Shown: positions 1 through 8,534, numbered from the stretch's first letter. The stretch is 37,814 nt of DNA from Fusicatenibacter sp. (GCA_017887445.1 JAGHIA010000014.1:1-37814); one strand, 5' to 3'. Program-made: numbers and translations. Notes: generated by a model from the sequence alone, not told the origin.

Positions 1-1444
1 CTTCTTCGGAAATACTCTCCGGAATAGCCGCTTCTTTGTAGTCGATAGAAACCTTTACCTCGCCCCCCGGTTCTGTCTCGTTTCCATCCGGATCCACAAA
101 AGTAATATCATATGCCAGGAATCCGGCGATATCATACGCTTCTTCCTCCGCCTTCTCCTGCAGCTTTTTCTCCACCTCCGCATACTGCTCTTTCGTCTCG
201 GCATCTTCCGCGGTGATCGGCACAACCTTCAGCTCCGCGTTCGCCGGGATGACCCCATTCTCCTGCGCGCTGACGGTCACAACTACCTGCTCATCCTCAT
301 AAGTCAGTACCTGCACCGGCTCATATACAACGTAGCATCCGTAGATGGTGGAGGTTCTTCCCTCCATCTGGATTTTGTCGGAGGTTCCGTCTTCCTTCAG
401 GCTGATCTCGGACAGATCGTAGTCGTCGATGTTCTCCGTACTCTGACCGGAATTCTGAAGATACTCGAGCATATCGCTTTTCTGCGTAATGGCAACCAGT
501 TCATCCTTGTCGCCTTCCACCTCCGGGTCAGCCGCGTCAAAGCGGAATACGTTGGCCCGTTTCACATCCTTCACGGAAATTCCGTTTCCTTCAAAAGTAA
601 TGACGATCGGCTGCCGCGCTTCCGCCGCCGTTCCGTTTACCTTAAACTGAATGTCATACAGTATGTAATCACCGAGCATATGATGTTCCGGAAGACTTTC
701 TTCCATCATCTTGGTCAGATGTTTGACATCCGCCTGCTTCGGCGTTTTTACTTCCATTGTGATCTCCGACGCGTCCGCTTCGAACGCTCCCGCCGGAATC
801 TTCGCGGTAACAGTTGCTGTGACTTTTCCGTTGGAATCCTTAAATTCCTTTTTCAGCTCCACTGCCTCATTGGATTTCGCCGGAGTCTCTGTGGGAACCA
901 GCGCCGTTCCGATGCCGCTGCCTCCGTTGCCGTTCTGTCCGTTCCCGTTCTCCGGATCAGCCGGTGTTGTCTGCCCGTCGTTTTCCGGTCCGGCGGTCGG
1001 CGACGGTGCCGGATCATTCTCTCCGGACGGCTGTGTGGTCGGCTGCTCGGTCACCTGCGGTTCTGTCGTCGGCTCCGGCGTGGTTGTCGGCTCCGAAGTC
1101 TCGGCCGGTGTCGGTTCCGGTGTCGTGGTAGGCGTCGGTTCCGGTGCCGCTGTTGGTGTCGGTTCCGGTGCCGCAGTTGGTGTGGGTTCCGGCGTTGCCG
1201 TCGGCGTCGGTTCCGGCGTCGCGTCCGATGTGGGCGTCGGCGTTGCGTCGGCAGCTTTCGTCTCCGCCTGAGCCGCTATGCCGCTCGCGTCCTCTCCATT
1301 CTGAGAATCCTGCGTCTGCTGGCCGTCTTCCTGCGAAACAACTTCGCCGCCGCCACCCGATGCAAAAATGAAACTGCTGTTGCTCAGCACGATCACCATG
1401 CAAAGCACAAGCGCCAACATTCTCCTCTTTATTTTACTTTTCAT
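1..1444 (-). CDS. Secreted Pro/Thr-rich surface protein, 5' part only
   Basis: The gene starts at ATG 1444 (GGAGG seven bases upstream) and stays open to the window edge, so about 481 N-terminal residues are visible and the C-terminus is missing. Residues 1-29 form a signal peptide (basic MKSKIKRR, hydrophobic core, SSFIFASG). Residues 68-140 are a low-complexity linker built on TPEPTPTA units, typical of cell-wall-spanning stalks. Two similar extracellular beta-type regions follow, the second marked by VVVTVSAQENGVIPANAEL, a pattern I associate with large clostridial adhesin-like proteins that often carry Cna/SpaA-type repeats further on. A wall anchor would lie outside the window. The 184-residue gene 31 bp upstream is probably co-transcribed. 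Secretion is clear; adhesion is inferred. Confidence 0.85.
   Translation of the reverse strand, partial: MKSKIKRRMLALVLCMVIVLSNSSFIFASGGGGEVVSQEDGQQTQDSQNGEDASGIAAQAETKAADATPTPTSDATPEPTPTATPEPTPTAAPEPTPTAAPEPTPTTTPEPTPAETSEPTTTPEPTTEPQVTEQPTTQPSGENDPAPSPTAGPENDGQTTPADPENGNGQNGNGGSGIGTALVPTETPAKSNEAVELKKEFKDSNGKVTATVTAKIPAGAFEADASEITMEVKTPKQADVKHLTKMMEESLPEHHMLGDYILYDIQFKVNGTAAEARQPIVITFEGNGISVKDVKRANVFRFDAADPEVEGDKDELVAITQKSDMLEYLQNSGQSTENIDDYDLSEISLKEDGTSDKIQMEGRTSTIYGCYVVYEPVQVLTYEDEQVVVTVSAQENGVIPANAELKVVPITAEDAETKEQYAEVEKKLQEKAEEEAYDIAGFLAYDITFVDPDGNETEPGGEVKVSIDYKEAAIPESISEE
1110..1229 (-). repeat. 24-bp tandem repeat, 5 units, coding for TPEPTPTA
   Basis: Five 24-bp units beginning at 1110, 1134, 1158, 1182 and 1206 on the plus strand (consensus start GTSGGTTCCGGYGYCG) encode the eight-residue Pro/Thr repeat of the surface protein. 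The unit length is a multiple of three, so gain or loss of units would keep the reading frame and change stalk length. Confidence 0.85.
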
Positions 1445-1475
1445 GGTTTCCCTCCTTCTGCTGCCTTCCCGGCGC

Positions 1476-2030
1476 TCACTTTTTGTCTCCGCCTGCCGCC
1501 AGAGAACCGCCGCCCGCCTCATATTCACCGACGCACCGCGGAATCTCCGCTTCCGCTCTATGGCTGCTGACATCTATGTCATCGTTTACGTTGTCTTCTT
1601 CCGCATCCAGCGCGTTGTCGATCAGCTTCAGCAATTCCAGCGCGCTTCGAAACGACTGGGTCTCCTGTCGTTCCGCCCAGGTAACCTGCCCCTGCCATGT
1701 GGCATTCTGACGGTACTGCACTCTGACGACAAAGGTTCCAAGATCTCCCTTCTGTCTTAATATCCGCGTTCTGTCTGTCACCCTTGTCACCTCCCGTCGA
1801 ATCCGCTTTCTCTTTTCAATAAAACAGCGCCCCACTGTGGATGCCTGCGGATAGTCGAGCACGTCGTAAAGTTCCTCCATCCGTTTGATCATCTGCAGAA
1901 CATTCTCAAACCCTACCGGTTCGCCGCTGCAGCAATCGTACAGACGGCCGCTGTAATCTTCATTTTTTTCTCTGTCTACGCAAATCACGATCAGATTTGA
2001 CGTTTCGTAATAGTACCCTTGCTCTGCCAC
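1476..2030 (-). CDS. Hypothetical protein, 184 residues, GTG start
   Basis: I do not recognise a characterised family. The frame is open from a GTG at 2030, and no ATG or TTG occurs between it and the upstream in-frame TAG, so GTG is the only usable start near the 5' end; the purine-rich GGAGAGG lies about 20 bases upstream, further than usual. The protein is soluble (no signal peptide or membrane segment), has a basic centre (KRKRIRREVTRVTDR) and a VVRVQYRQNATWQGQVTW segment, and ends in an acidic then Gly-rich low-complexity tail. It lies 31 bp upstream of the secreted surface protein on the same strand, so an operon is likely. A role in making or regulating that protein is only a guess. 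Confidence 0.7.
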   Translation of the reverse strand: MAEQGYYYETSNLIVICVDREKNEDYSGRLYDCCSGEPVGFENVLQMIKRMEELYDVLDYPQASTVGRCFIEKRKRIRREVTRVTDRTRILRQKGDLGTFVVRVQYRQNATWQGQVTWAERQETQSFRSALELLKLIDNALDAEEDNVNDDIDVSSHRAEAEIPRCVGEYEAGGGSLAAGGDKK

Positions 2031-2383
2031 CTGCTCAAACCATCCTGCCTCTCCGGCGGTCCCCCGCCTTGATAGTTCTCATTCTACACGTTACACCATT
2101 AACACCATGCGTTACATTTCTTTCTTTTTTCTGCGGGACGTAACTTTTTTTCAAATTCCGAGGGGCTGACAGGGTGCGAAAGGCTGGTTTCCTTGATTTT
2201 CGTGGGCGGATAGGGGATTTGGGGCGGTGAGGTTCGAGCGCCATAAGCTGATTTTTGGTTTTTCACAGAAGGATAGGGAGATTTCCAGCGGGGAAATCAG
2301 AGAACGATCGGTTGTGTCCTGGATTTTCATAAGGAGGGGAATTGGTATTCAGGGAGAAATGATACAGTTGAGTACGGTTCCGG
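2031..2383. other. Intergenic, no gene seen
   Basis: Between the divergent 184-residue gene and the Rpn gene. Short open frames here lack ribosome binding sites and recognisable products. I see T-rich stretches around 2120-2155 but no convincing gene or RNA. Confidence 0.5.
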
Positions 2384-2443
2384 GTTCTGTTGGGTTCTGT
2401 TCTGCTCCGTTCTGTTCTGTTGGGTTCTGCTCTATTCTGTTCC
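2384..2443. repeat. Degenerate TTCTG pentamer tandem array
   Basis: About 60 bp built from GTTCTG/TTCTG units with GGG and CTCC interruptions. It is strongly pyrimidine-skewed on the plus strand and lies in non-coding DNA upstream of the Rpn promoter. No function is evident. Confidence 0.7.
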
Positions 2444-2615
2444 ATCAGACAGTTACATTTTTATGAAAATTTTATACCTCTTTGTCCCACGGATGTGCTA
2501 TACTGAATCCATAGAAATCGAAAGGATGTTCGTCCTTTCCCTTTTCATCCGGCGTTCCGCCGAAATTATCCATTTTTATGATTACTTACTATTAATAGAA
2601 CATACAGAAAATTGC

Positions 2616-2644
2616 TTTCATACTTTTCCACTCTGTGATACAAT
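2616..2644 (+). promoter_or_regulatory. Putative sigma-A promoter for the Rpn-family gene
   Basis: A -10 TACAAT at 2639-2644 is preceded at 17 bp by TTTCAT (2616-2621), a moderate -35. It lies about 130 bp upstream of the TTG start, in AT-rich DNA. Confidence 0.45.
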
Positions 2645-2775
2645 ATTGATATATAAGTGTACTCTTTTCTGTATGTTTGTTCAAGCGCAGAGCGTTTCTT
2701 GATTCTTTCATACAGCGTTCGACAAATCCCCACTTCAAGCACCCTCTGCCCTGCCTTACAGAAAGGAGAAACTAT

Positions 2776-3684
2776 TTGAACGATACCAACGACGACTTCA
2801 TCATGCTTCCCACCGTAGATTTCTGTTTCAAGGAATTGATGAAGAATCCGGAAGTTCGCACCGCCTTTATCGCCGCGCTGCTCGACTGCCCGCCCTCCGA
2901 AGTGCCGGAGACGGAACTTCTCCCCACAGACCTTCCCCGCCACTATGCCGACGACAAGCTGGGAATCCTGGATGTCCATGTGCGGATGCTCGACGGCCGG
3001 CGGATGAACCTGGAAATGCAGATGCTGTTTTACGAATATTGGGATGCGAGGGTTTTATTTTACCTTGGCAAAATGTTTACCGAACAGCTCAAAGAAGGCG
3101 ACCCTTACGACAGCCTCAAAAAATGTATTCATGTCAGCATCCTCAACTTTTCCTGGTTCGACGATGAAGACTGCTGTCATACGATCCATCTTTTCGATGA
3201 CGAGAAAAAGATCCTTTTTTCCGAACTGCTGGAGATCCAGTTTCTTGAACTGACAAAGCTTCCGTCAGAAACACCGTCGGAACCTGTGCTTCTGCGATGG
3301 ATGCGATTTTTTCACTGCAAAAACAGAAAGGAGTTTGAGCATATGGCGAAAACAGATAAACACGTGGAAATAGCTTACCAGGAACTGATCCGTCTGAGCG
3401 CGGACGAAAAGAAACGCCTGGCATATGAAGCGCGGCAGAAAGCCATCCGGGATTTTAATTCGCAGGTGCAGAGTTATCGGGAAGCGGGATTTCGTGATGG
3501 GCAGCTGCAGGGGAGACAGGAAGGACGGTTAGAGGGGCGGAAAGAAGGTTTCCAGGATTCCATCCAGATTCTTCAATTATATAAGCAAGGTGTATCTGTA
3601 AAAGAAATCTCTGCTATTTGCCATAAAACAGAAAACGATATTGAGCAATTCCTGCTTTTAGCTTCTAATGCCGTAGCAACATAA
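2776..3684 (+). CDS. Rpn-family recombination-promoting nuclease / PD-(D/E)XK transposase-like protein
   Basis: 302 residues from TTG 2776. GAAAGGAG lies eight bases upstream and decides this start; the frame is open further upstream but without a Shine-Dalgarno. The N-terminal half matches the PDDEXK_2 / Rpn type: LPTVDFCFKELM near residues 11-22, then KLGILDVHV with Asp66 and LEMQ with Glu80 and Gln82, the D...E-x-Q variant of the PD-(D/E)XK core. This family cuts DNA and, in the E. coli RpnA-E proteins, raises RecA-independent recombination. The C-terminus has the usual charged Gly-Arg/Glu repeats (GRQEGRLEGRKEG, about residues 249-265) and a small helical tail with KEISAICHKTENDI. It stands alone as one of very few plus-strand protein genes here, consistent with an accessory gene. 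Confidence 0.88.
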   Translation: MNDTNDDFIMLPTVDFCFKELMKNPEVRTAFIAALLDCPPSEVPETELLPTDLPRHYADDKLGILDVHVRMLDGRRMNLEMQMLFYEYWDARVLFYLGKMFTEQLKEGDPYDSLKKCIHVSILNFSWFDDEDCCHTIHLFDDEKKILFSELLEIQFLELTKLPSETPSEPVLLRWMRFFHCKNRKEFEHMAKTDKHVEIAYQELIRLSADEKKRLAYEARQKAIRDFNSQVQSYREAGFRDGQLQGRQEGRLEGRKEGFQDSIQILQLYKQGVSVKEISAICHKTENDIEQFLLLASNAVAT

Positions 3685-3718
3685 TATCTGATAGCCTGGA
3701 TCAATGGGCAGAACATTA

Positions 3719-3752
3719 CCGGTAACTATCCAGCAAGCTGGATAGTTACCGG
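3719..3752. repeat. Perfect 16-bp palindrome (CCGGTAACTATCCAGC arms)
   Basis: Arms 3719-3734 and 3737-3752 are exact inverted copies separated by AA. It lies between the convergent Rpn gene and the winged-helix gene. There is no T-run on either side, so it is not a standard intrinsic terminator. Its GTAACtATcCAGC arm resembles the GTAACAGTTCAGC ends of the repeat modules elsewhere in the window. Confidence 0.8.
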
Positions 3753-3905
3753 CACTTTACAGGCGTATATGCACACAAAGATATATCTGTACGTATTTTT
3801 CCTTTATTTCGCTAAAATCTGTTCAGAGAAGCGTTCACGGGGCTTGTTGTTATAAACAGCACCGTCTTTTCAGATTCCAACCACAAGCCCCATCTCAACG
3901 GCTTC

Positions 3906-4937
3906 CTATGCGCTCCATTCCATATCTGCAGCCATCTGTCGTTTTGGCAGACTGTACCAGGTACGAGTTCCCGCCTCATCCAGTTCGTATAAGGTCTGTA
4001 ATGTCTGCTGAACATAGAACAGATCCTCGGTATATAGCAGGCTGTCCGCCTCGCTGATCAATCCCTTGCCGCGAAGATACTGATCAATCTTTACGCAGTG
4101 CTCATAGCTCTCGCCACAGAGGACAAGCTGCGGTATCGCCTTGTATCCGTAGTAGTTGTTTTCATGATAGCGACTGTCACTGATCAAGGTATAATAACGG
4201 TTCACCTTGTCTGCCAGCTTACGCATCCCGCGCGGCGTAGACCTGACCACCTCATACAGAAGGAGCGATTCCTCATCAATCTGAATATTGGCGGCGGTCC
4301 TGAGGATACAGCCGTCTGTGATCGGCAGTTCCTGATTCGGACGCATAGTCTCCATAATGCCAAAGCGTTCACAGGCCGCGCCATTCATCAAACTGCCGAG
4401 AACGATCATATTGCCAACGAGAATACGCTTGATATCCTCCGAGACATCGAACTGATCCAGGTCCTGCTTCTTTGTATTACTGAGATATTGATTGCCCTTA
4501 TGAAAGATCACGCCTCTGCGGCGGGCGATCTGGAATCCCTTATGATCCAGGTCATAGATTTTCAGTCCTCTGTCCGCTTCCGGTGCCTTCAGCTCATACT
4601 CCCGAATCAGTCTCAGTCTCATCATCTTGTCCAGACGGTTGCGGATACCCTGACGCTGGACGGTAAGACCGCGAAATCTGACAAACTGATATGCCTGCAA
4701 AGAACTCAAATATTTGCTGCGTCCCATTTCCTCGATCACTGCAAAGTCTACTTCATCGAAGGACTTTTCAATCTCGCTCACCGGTGTACCATTATAAGGG
4801 AGTACCGTCATGAAGACCTCTTCCCCATCGTGAGTCGCATATACCGGAGTATCCGGTATATGATCCGCTCTGAATCCAGAGTCAAATGCTCTGTTGCTAT
4901 AATTTACAGCGTCGTTGAATCTCTCTTTTTTCTTCAT
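3906..4937 (-). CDS. Winged-helix, replication-relaxation-like protein
   Basis: 343 residues from ATG 4937; AAAGGAG lies nine bases upstream and overlaps the stop of the preceding gene, so translation is probably coupled. An ATG 33 bases further upstream is less likely because it lies inside that gene. Residues about 55-110 look like a winged helix (LTVQRQGIRNRLDKMMRLRLI as turn helix and wing). The C-terminal half has TDG, then LLLYEVVRSTPRGM and ADKVNRYYTLI, matching the layout of the replication-relaxation (PF13814-like) fold: Asp-Gly, Glu, Lys, a Tyr-rich helix, then a strand IPQLVLCG. Family members bind DNA and sit in plasmid or conjugative contexts, but no mobilisation genes are visible here. 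It forms a two-gene unit with the Card1-like gene. Family placement is from pattern only. Confidence 0.6.
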   Translation of the reverse strand: MKKKERFNDAVNYSNRAFDSGFRADHIPDTPVYATHDGEEVFMTVLPYNGTPVSEIEKSFDEVDFAVIEEMGRSKYLSSLQAYQFVRFRGLTVQRQGIRNRLDKMMRLRLIREYELKAPEADRGLKIYDLDHKGFQIARRRGVIFHKGNQYLSNTKKQDLDQFDVSEDIKRILVGNMIVLGSLMNGAACERFGIMETMRPNQELPITDGCILRTAANIQIDEESLLLYEVVRSTPRGMRKLADKVNRYYTLISDSRYHENNYYGYKAIPQLVLCGESYEHCVKIDQYLRGKGLISEADSLLYTEDLFYVQQTLQTLYELDEAGTRTWYSLPKRQMAADMEWSA

Positions 4938-4953
4938 ATATGACACGCTCCTT

Positions 4954-5799
4954 TCATGCTGCGATGTCATTGCAGACCATCTTTGTTACCTTCTCCTGAA
5001 GGGTATTCGCCGACAGATTACATACATAGTAGTCGCAGAAGTACTCGATACATTCCGCCTTGCTGTCGGAGATGTAAGAATCCACCAGAAGCAGACGGTC
5101 CGGAACGATGTTATAGGCCACTCCCAACTCAGCAAACCCGCCCCAGTCCGAGAAGCATTTGCCGCTCTTGCATTCCACAATGTACCAGATTCCATTGAAC
5201 TGAAAGGCTATGTCGAACTCATTCTTCAGCTTTCCTTCCCTGTCTGCCACACGGACATTCCGGTAAATATCATACTCCGCGCTATACTTCACCGACAGTT
5301 CCTGAAGTACATCCTTAATAGTCTGATAAACCGCCAGCTCCAGGTATTGACCTGTCAGAAACATCTGAGCCTTTGGCATAACAACCAGTGAACCGTTGAG
5401 TGTCTGAAATTCTGAAAAATAACGGACATTGCTGACCAGTCCGGCCATGTCCTGAAACAGAGAAACAATCTGTTTCTTCTGCGCATCGCTCCTTCCTGCC
5501 AGCGGCAGACGAAACTCTTTCTGTCCGCGGATATAAAGCTGCCGAAGCTCATGCAGAAGATCTTTGATGAGATCATTGTACTTCATCATTCTGACCGCCA
5601 GTTGTCCGACCGCTTCCGGTATCTTTTTATCACTGCCAACCGACTCGATCACAATGTTCTGCATACCGCCGATCAGGTCATAAAGACCATTACCATGGGT
5701 ATCCGTTGCAGGAGCCGGAGCTTCCGCTGCCGAAATCAGTGGTCTGGTCTCCAGTACCGCATTGCCATCCACCGCACAAAGCGCTTTTGCTTTCAACAT
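4954..5799 (-). CDS. Card1-like (DUF1887-like) PD-(D/E)XK nuclease-domain protein without a CARF domain
   Basis: 281 residues from ATG 5799; GGAGG ten bases upstream selects this ATG over one at 5808 that is too close. The C-terminal part has the restriction-endonuclease-like pattern of Card1/Can2-type enzymes: GQYLELAVY (Glu154), YRNVRV, LKNEFDIAF (Asp196), WYIVECKSG (Glu209, Lys211), then a LLLVDSYISD strand. In Card1 the nuclease domain follows a CARF domain that senses cyclic tetra-adenylate and cuts DNA and RNA in type III CRISPR immunity. Here the N-terminal 140 residues are Ala-rich then helical and show no CARF-like sequence that I can recognise, and no CRISPR array or cas gene is in the window. 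The stop abuts the Shine-Dalgarno of the winged-helix gene. Nuclease fold likely; activity and biological role unknown. Confidence 0.62.
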   Translation of the reverse strand: MLKAKALCAVDGNAVLETRPLISAAEAPAPATDTHGNGLYDLIGGMQNIVIESVGSDKKIPEAVGQLAVRMMKYNDLIKDLLHELRQLYIRGQKEFRLPLAGRSDAQKKQIVSLFQDMAGLVSNVRYFSEFQTLNGSLVVMPKAQMFLTGQYLELAVYQTIKDVLQELSVKYSAEYDIYRNVRVADREGKLKNEFDIAFQFNGIWYIVECKSGKCFSDWGGFAELGVAYNIVPDRLLLVDSYISDSKAECIEYFCDYYVCNLSANTLQEKVTKMVCNDIAA

Positions 5800-5834
5800 A
5801 TGAAACATTCCTCCTCTCTGATGAGATAGATATT

Positions 5835-5956
5835 TACTGTTCACAGTAACTTCGCGGCTCCAATGAAATTCTACTTTGCGACCGGGACCCGCTCACACCT
5901 GAATCATGCTCTCACACTGCAAACAGCAAGAGTTTGAGGCTGCTGTGAATAGTAAC
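5835..5956. repeat. Dispersed repeat, family C, copy 1
   Basis: About 120 bp beginning TACTGTTCACAGTAAC and ending GCTGTGAATAGTAAC, with inner CTTCGCGGCTCCAATG and CGCTCACACCTGAATCA. The same order recurs at 14361-14494. The ends are inverted (TGTTCACAG versus CTGTGAATA), so it can fold on itself. It precedes the Card1-like gene and could hold its promoter. Confidence 0.75.
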
Positions 5957-6182
5957 AATAAACATTCTCTTTTACAAGTACACTTTCTCATAATTTTTCT
6001 ATTTCATCATCTAACAAATTACAGTTTAGGAGAAACCTGTTTGAAACTGATTTTGAAACTCATATTATCTTTCCCGGCCTTCCCATTGAACTGTACATAC
6101 GGGTCTCACATACAGCTCTACAACTTATCTTCCAAAATTCTTCCAACCTCCTTCGCCGTTCCGCTGGAACGTACCTTAACGC
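5957..6182. other. Intergenic, no gene seen
   Basis: AT-rich DNA between the Card1-like unit and the lysS terminator. An open plus-strand frame of about 106 codons crosses it, but it has no ribosome binding site, a low-complexity Leu/Ser/Phe product and runs through the terminator, so I do not call it. Confidence 0.5.
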
Positions 6183-6223
6183 AAAAAATCCCTTTGAAAG
6201 AGGATTGTTCCTCTCTCAAAGGG
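6183..6223 (-). terminator. Rho-independent terminator downstream of lysS
   Basis: On the minus strand a 14-bp stem with one mismatch (CCCTTTGAGAGAGG with CCTCTTTCAAAGGG, six-base loop) is followed by GATTTTTT. It is 150 bp past the lysS stop. Confidence 0.85.
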
Positions 6224-6372
6224 TGATAAGACAAACCAACTGCTGCGCAGTTGCCGTGCGTACGCACTCCCGATTTTGTCATTGTCGTATCCGCAGGAAA
6301 ACCAATACCTCTCTCGTACTTGTTTTCCTGCGGACACTCCGAATTATGCGATTTTTCTTCTAAACGGTAATC

Positions 6373-8346
6373 TTAATACAGCTTCGCACCTGCCGGAATC
6401 CTGTCGTCCACCATCAGAAGATTCAGGCCTTCCTTGCCGTCTTCCTCATGCACTGCGGAAATCAGCATACCGCAGGAATCAATTCCCATCATTTTTCTCG
6501 GCGGAAGATTCACAATGGCGATACACGTTTTTCCAACCAGCTCTTCCGGCTCGTAATACTCATGGATACCGCTTAAAATAGTGCGATCTGTACCCGTCCC
6601 GTCATCCAGGGTAAACTGCAGCAGTTTCTTGGACTTCGGTACCGCCACACACTCTTTTACCTTCACCGCACGGAAATCAGACTTGCTGAACGTATCGAAG
6701 TCAACCATCTCCTCAAACAACGGCTCGATCTTTACGTTGGAGAAATCAATTTTCTGGCAGGAGCTGCTCTGTGCGCAAGTGTCTGCAGGCGCCGCGGTTG
6801 TTCCGTCCGTGTTTTTCACAGCAGCAGCCTGTACCGCATTGTTCGCCTCATTTTTTACCGCGCCCTGAGATTTAAGGGTGGGAAACAGCAGCACATCTCT
6901 GATCGCTGCGCTGTCCGTCAGCAGCATACACATCCGGTCAATGCCGAATCCGATACCGCCAGTGGGCGGCATACCGATCTCCAGCGCGTTCAGGAAGTCC
7001 TCATCGGTATGGTTGGCCTCCTTGTCGCCCTGAGCGAACTGCTCCTCCTGGGCACGAAAACGCTCTCTCTGATCGATGGGGTCATTCAGCTCGGAGTAAG
7101 CGTTGGCCATCTCCCAGCCGTTCATAAAGAACTCGAACCGCTCCACATATTCCGGATTTTCCGGTTTCTTCTTGGTCAGCGGAGAAATCTCGATGGGGTG
7201 ATCCATAACGAAGGTCGGCTGAACCAGATGCTCCTCCACAGATTCCTCGAAGAACAGGTTCAGGATATCGCCCTTCTTGTGTCTCTCCTCGAACGCAATG
7301 TGATGCTCTTTCGCCAGCGCTCTGGCCTGCTCCAGCGTTTCCACCTGGTTCCAGTCCACGCCGGAATATTTCTTCACGGCGTCCACCATGGTGATGCGCT
7401 CGAACGGCTTGCCCAGATCCATCTCGATTCCGTTATAGACAATCGTTGTGGTTCCCAGCACCTCCTGCGCCACATGGCGGTACAGGTTTTCTGTCAGGTC
7501 CATCATTCCGTTATAGTCCGTGTATGCCTGGTACAGCTCCATCAGCGTAAACTCCGGATTGTGTCTTGTATCCAGACCTTCGTTGCGGAACACGCGGCCA
7601 ATCTCGTAAACCCGCTCCAGGCCTCCGACGATCAGACGCTTCAGATAAAGCTCCAGGGAAATGCGGAGCTTCAGATCTTCATTGAGCGCATTGAAGTGTG
7701 TCTCGAAGGGGCGGGCCGCCGCGCCGCCGGCGTTGGACACCAGCATTGGCGTCTCCACCTCCATAAATCCCTGGCCGTCCAGGTATTTGCGGATGGCGCT
7801 GATAATCTTCGAGCGCTTGACAAATGTATCCTTTACTTCCGGATTCATGATCAGGTCCACATATCTCTGACGGTAACGCAGATCTGTATTGGTCAGGCCG
7901 TGGAACTTCTCCGGGAGGATCTGAAGGCTCTTGCTGAGCAGTGTCAGACCGGTGACGTGGATAGAAATTTCGCCGGTTTTGGTGGTAAATACAGTTCCCT
8001 TTACACCGATCACATCGCCGATATCCATTTTCTTGAAATCCTTGTAGGCTTCCTCGCCGATGTTGTCGCGGGCCACATAGCACTGGATGCCGCCCTGAAG
8101 GTCCTGTACGTTGCAGAAAGAAGCTTTCCCCATCACGCGCTTGGACATCATACGTCCCGCCACAGTGACTTCTTTGTCTTCCAGCTCCTCATATTTGTCT
8201 TTGATCTCCTGACTGTGATGTGTCACATCATATTTGGTGATGATGAACGGGTCCTTTCCGTTCTCCTGAAGCTCCTTCAGTTTATCCCGGCGCACCTTCA
8301 ATAACTGATTAATATCCTGTTCCTGTGTCTGCTTCTGCTGTGCCAA
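6373..8346 (-). CDS. lysS: Lysyl-tRNA synthetase with C-terminal tRNA-binding domain
   Basis: 657 residues; it charges tRNA-Lys in the cytoplasm. The start is TTG 8346: an in-frame TGA lies nine bases upstream, AAGGGAG is 11 bases upstream, and the encoded MAQQKQ...[13 protein letters not shown] is the family's normal N-terminus. The class II layout is plain: OB-fold anticodon domain about 55-170, motif 2 [18 protein letters not shown], motif 3 [14 protein letters not shown] near 485-500. The usual enzyme ends near 500; here a linker ([14 protein letters not shown]) leads to about 110 residues of the MetG-C/Arc1p/EMAPII tRNA-binding type, with [21 protein letters not shown] and [17 protein letters not shown]. 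This extension probably raises tRNA affinity (inferred from MetRS). greA lies upstream with a hairpin terminator between. Confidence 0.97.
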   Translation of the reverse strand: MAQQKQTQEQDINQLLKVRRDKLKELQENGKDPFIITKYDVTHHSQEIKDKYEELEDKEVTVAGRMMSKRVMGKASFCNVQDLQGGIQCYVARDNIGEEAYKDFKKMDIGDVIGVKGTVFTTKTGEISIHVTGLTLLSKSLQILPEKFHGLTNTDLRYRQRYVDLIMNPEVKDTFVKRSKIISAIRKYLDGQGFMEVETPMLVSNAGGAAARPFETHFNALNEDLKLRISLELYLKRLIVGGLERVYEIGRVFRNEGLDTRHNPEFTLMELYQAYTDYNGMMDLTENLYRHVAQEVLGTTTIVYNGIEMDLGKPFERITMVDAVKKYSGVDWNQVETLEQARALAKEHHIAFEERHKKGDILNLFFEESVEEHLVQPTFVMDHPIEISPLTKKKPENPEYVERFEFFMNGWEMANAYSELNDPIDQRERFRAQEEQFAQGDKEANHTDEDFLNALEIGMPPTGGIGFGIDRMCMLLTDSAAIRDVLLFPTLKSQGAVKNEANNAVQAAAVKNTDGTTAAPADTCAQSSSCQKIDFSNVKIEPLFEEMVDFDTFSKSDFRAVKVKECVAVPKSKKLLQFTLDDGTGTDRTILSGIHEYYEPEELVGKTCIAIVNLPPRKMMGIDSCGMLISAVHEEDGKEGLNLLMVDDRIPAGAKLY

Positions 8347-8373
8347 TCTTTCTCACTCCCTTTTCTTATATTC

Positions 8374-8427
8374 CCGCGAGCAACGAGCCAAGTAGCCATG
8401 CTTGCATGGCTATTTGGCGACTGCCGC
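8374..8427. repeat. Module shared with 18842-18866 (family D)
   Basis: The segment CGCGAGCAACGAGCCAAGTAG recurs inverted near 18842-18866. It is followed by a small GCCATGC/GCATGGC hairpin. It lies between the lysS start and the greA terminator. Confidence 0.6.
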
Positions 8428-8432
8428 GAGGA

Positions 8433-8466
8433 TCAAAAACCCCGCCGCTTGCAGCGGGGTTTTTGA
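8433..8466. terminator. Bidirectional intrinsic terminator between greA and lysS
   Basis: The stem AAAAACCCCGC(CGC)...GCGGGGTTTTT is nearly perfect and gives a T-run on both strands. For the minus strand it follows greA and precedes lysS, so lysS is reached by read-through or has its own promoter. A related A-run/CCCC...GGGG/T-run hairpin, enlarged by an insert, occurs at 18657-18723. Confidence 0.85.
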
Positions 8467-8534
8467 TTCCCGCGGGCAGCGGGTCGTACAATCATACCTG
8501 CATACCCATCCGGCAGCCGGACGGGCTTTCTGTC

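Noticed and set aside
680-1570. 296- and 186-codon plus-strand frames over the surface protein gene
   Set aside because: They are the complement of the Pro/Thr-coding repeat (Gly/Val or Arg/Cys runs) and oppose a gene with signal peptide and Shine-Dalgarno.
4098-4943. 281-codon plus-strand frame opposite the winged-helix gene
   Set aside because: The minus-strand frame has a coupled Shine-Dalgarno and protein-like composition; the plus frame has neither.
3906-6182. CRISPR array near the Card1-like gene
   Set aside because: No set of regularly spaced direct repeats with unique spacers was found here or elsewhere; the repeats in the window are dispersed or contiguous.
5906-6226. 106-codon plus-strand frame upstream of lysS terminator
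   Set aside because: No ribosome binding site, low-complexity product, and it ends inside the terminator stem.
7009-8304. 431-codon plus-strand frame opposite lysS
   Set aside because: Antisense shadow of lysS with no start signal and His/Leu-rich product.
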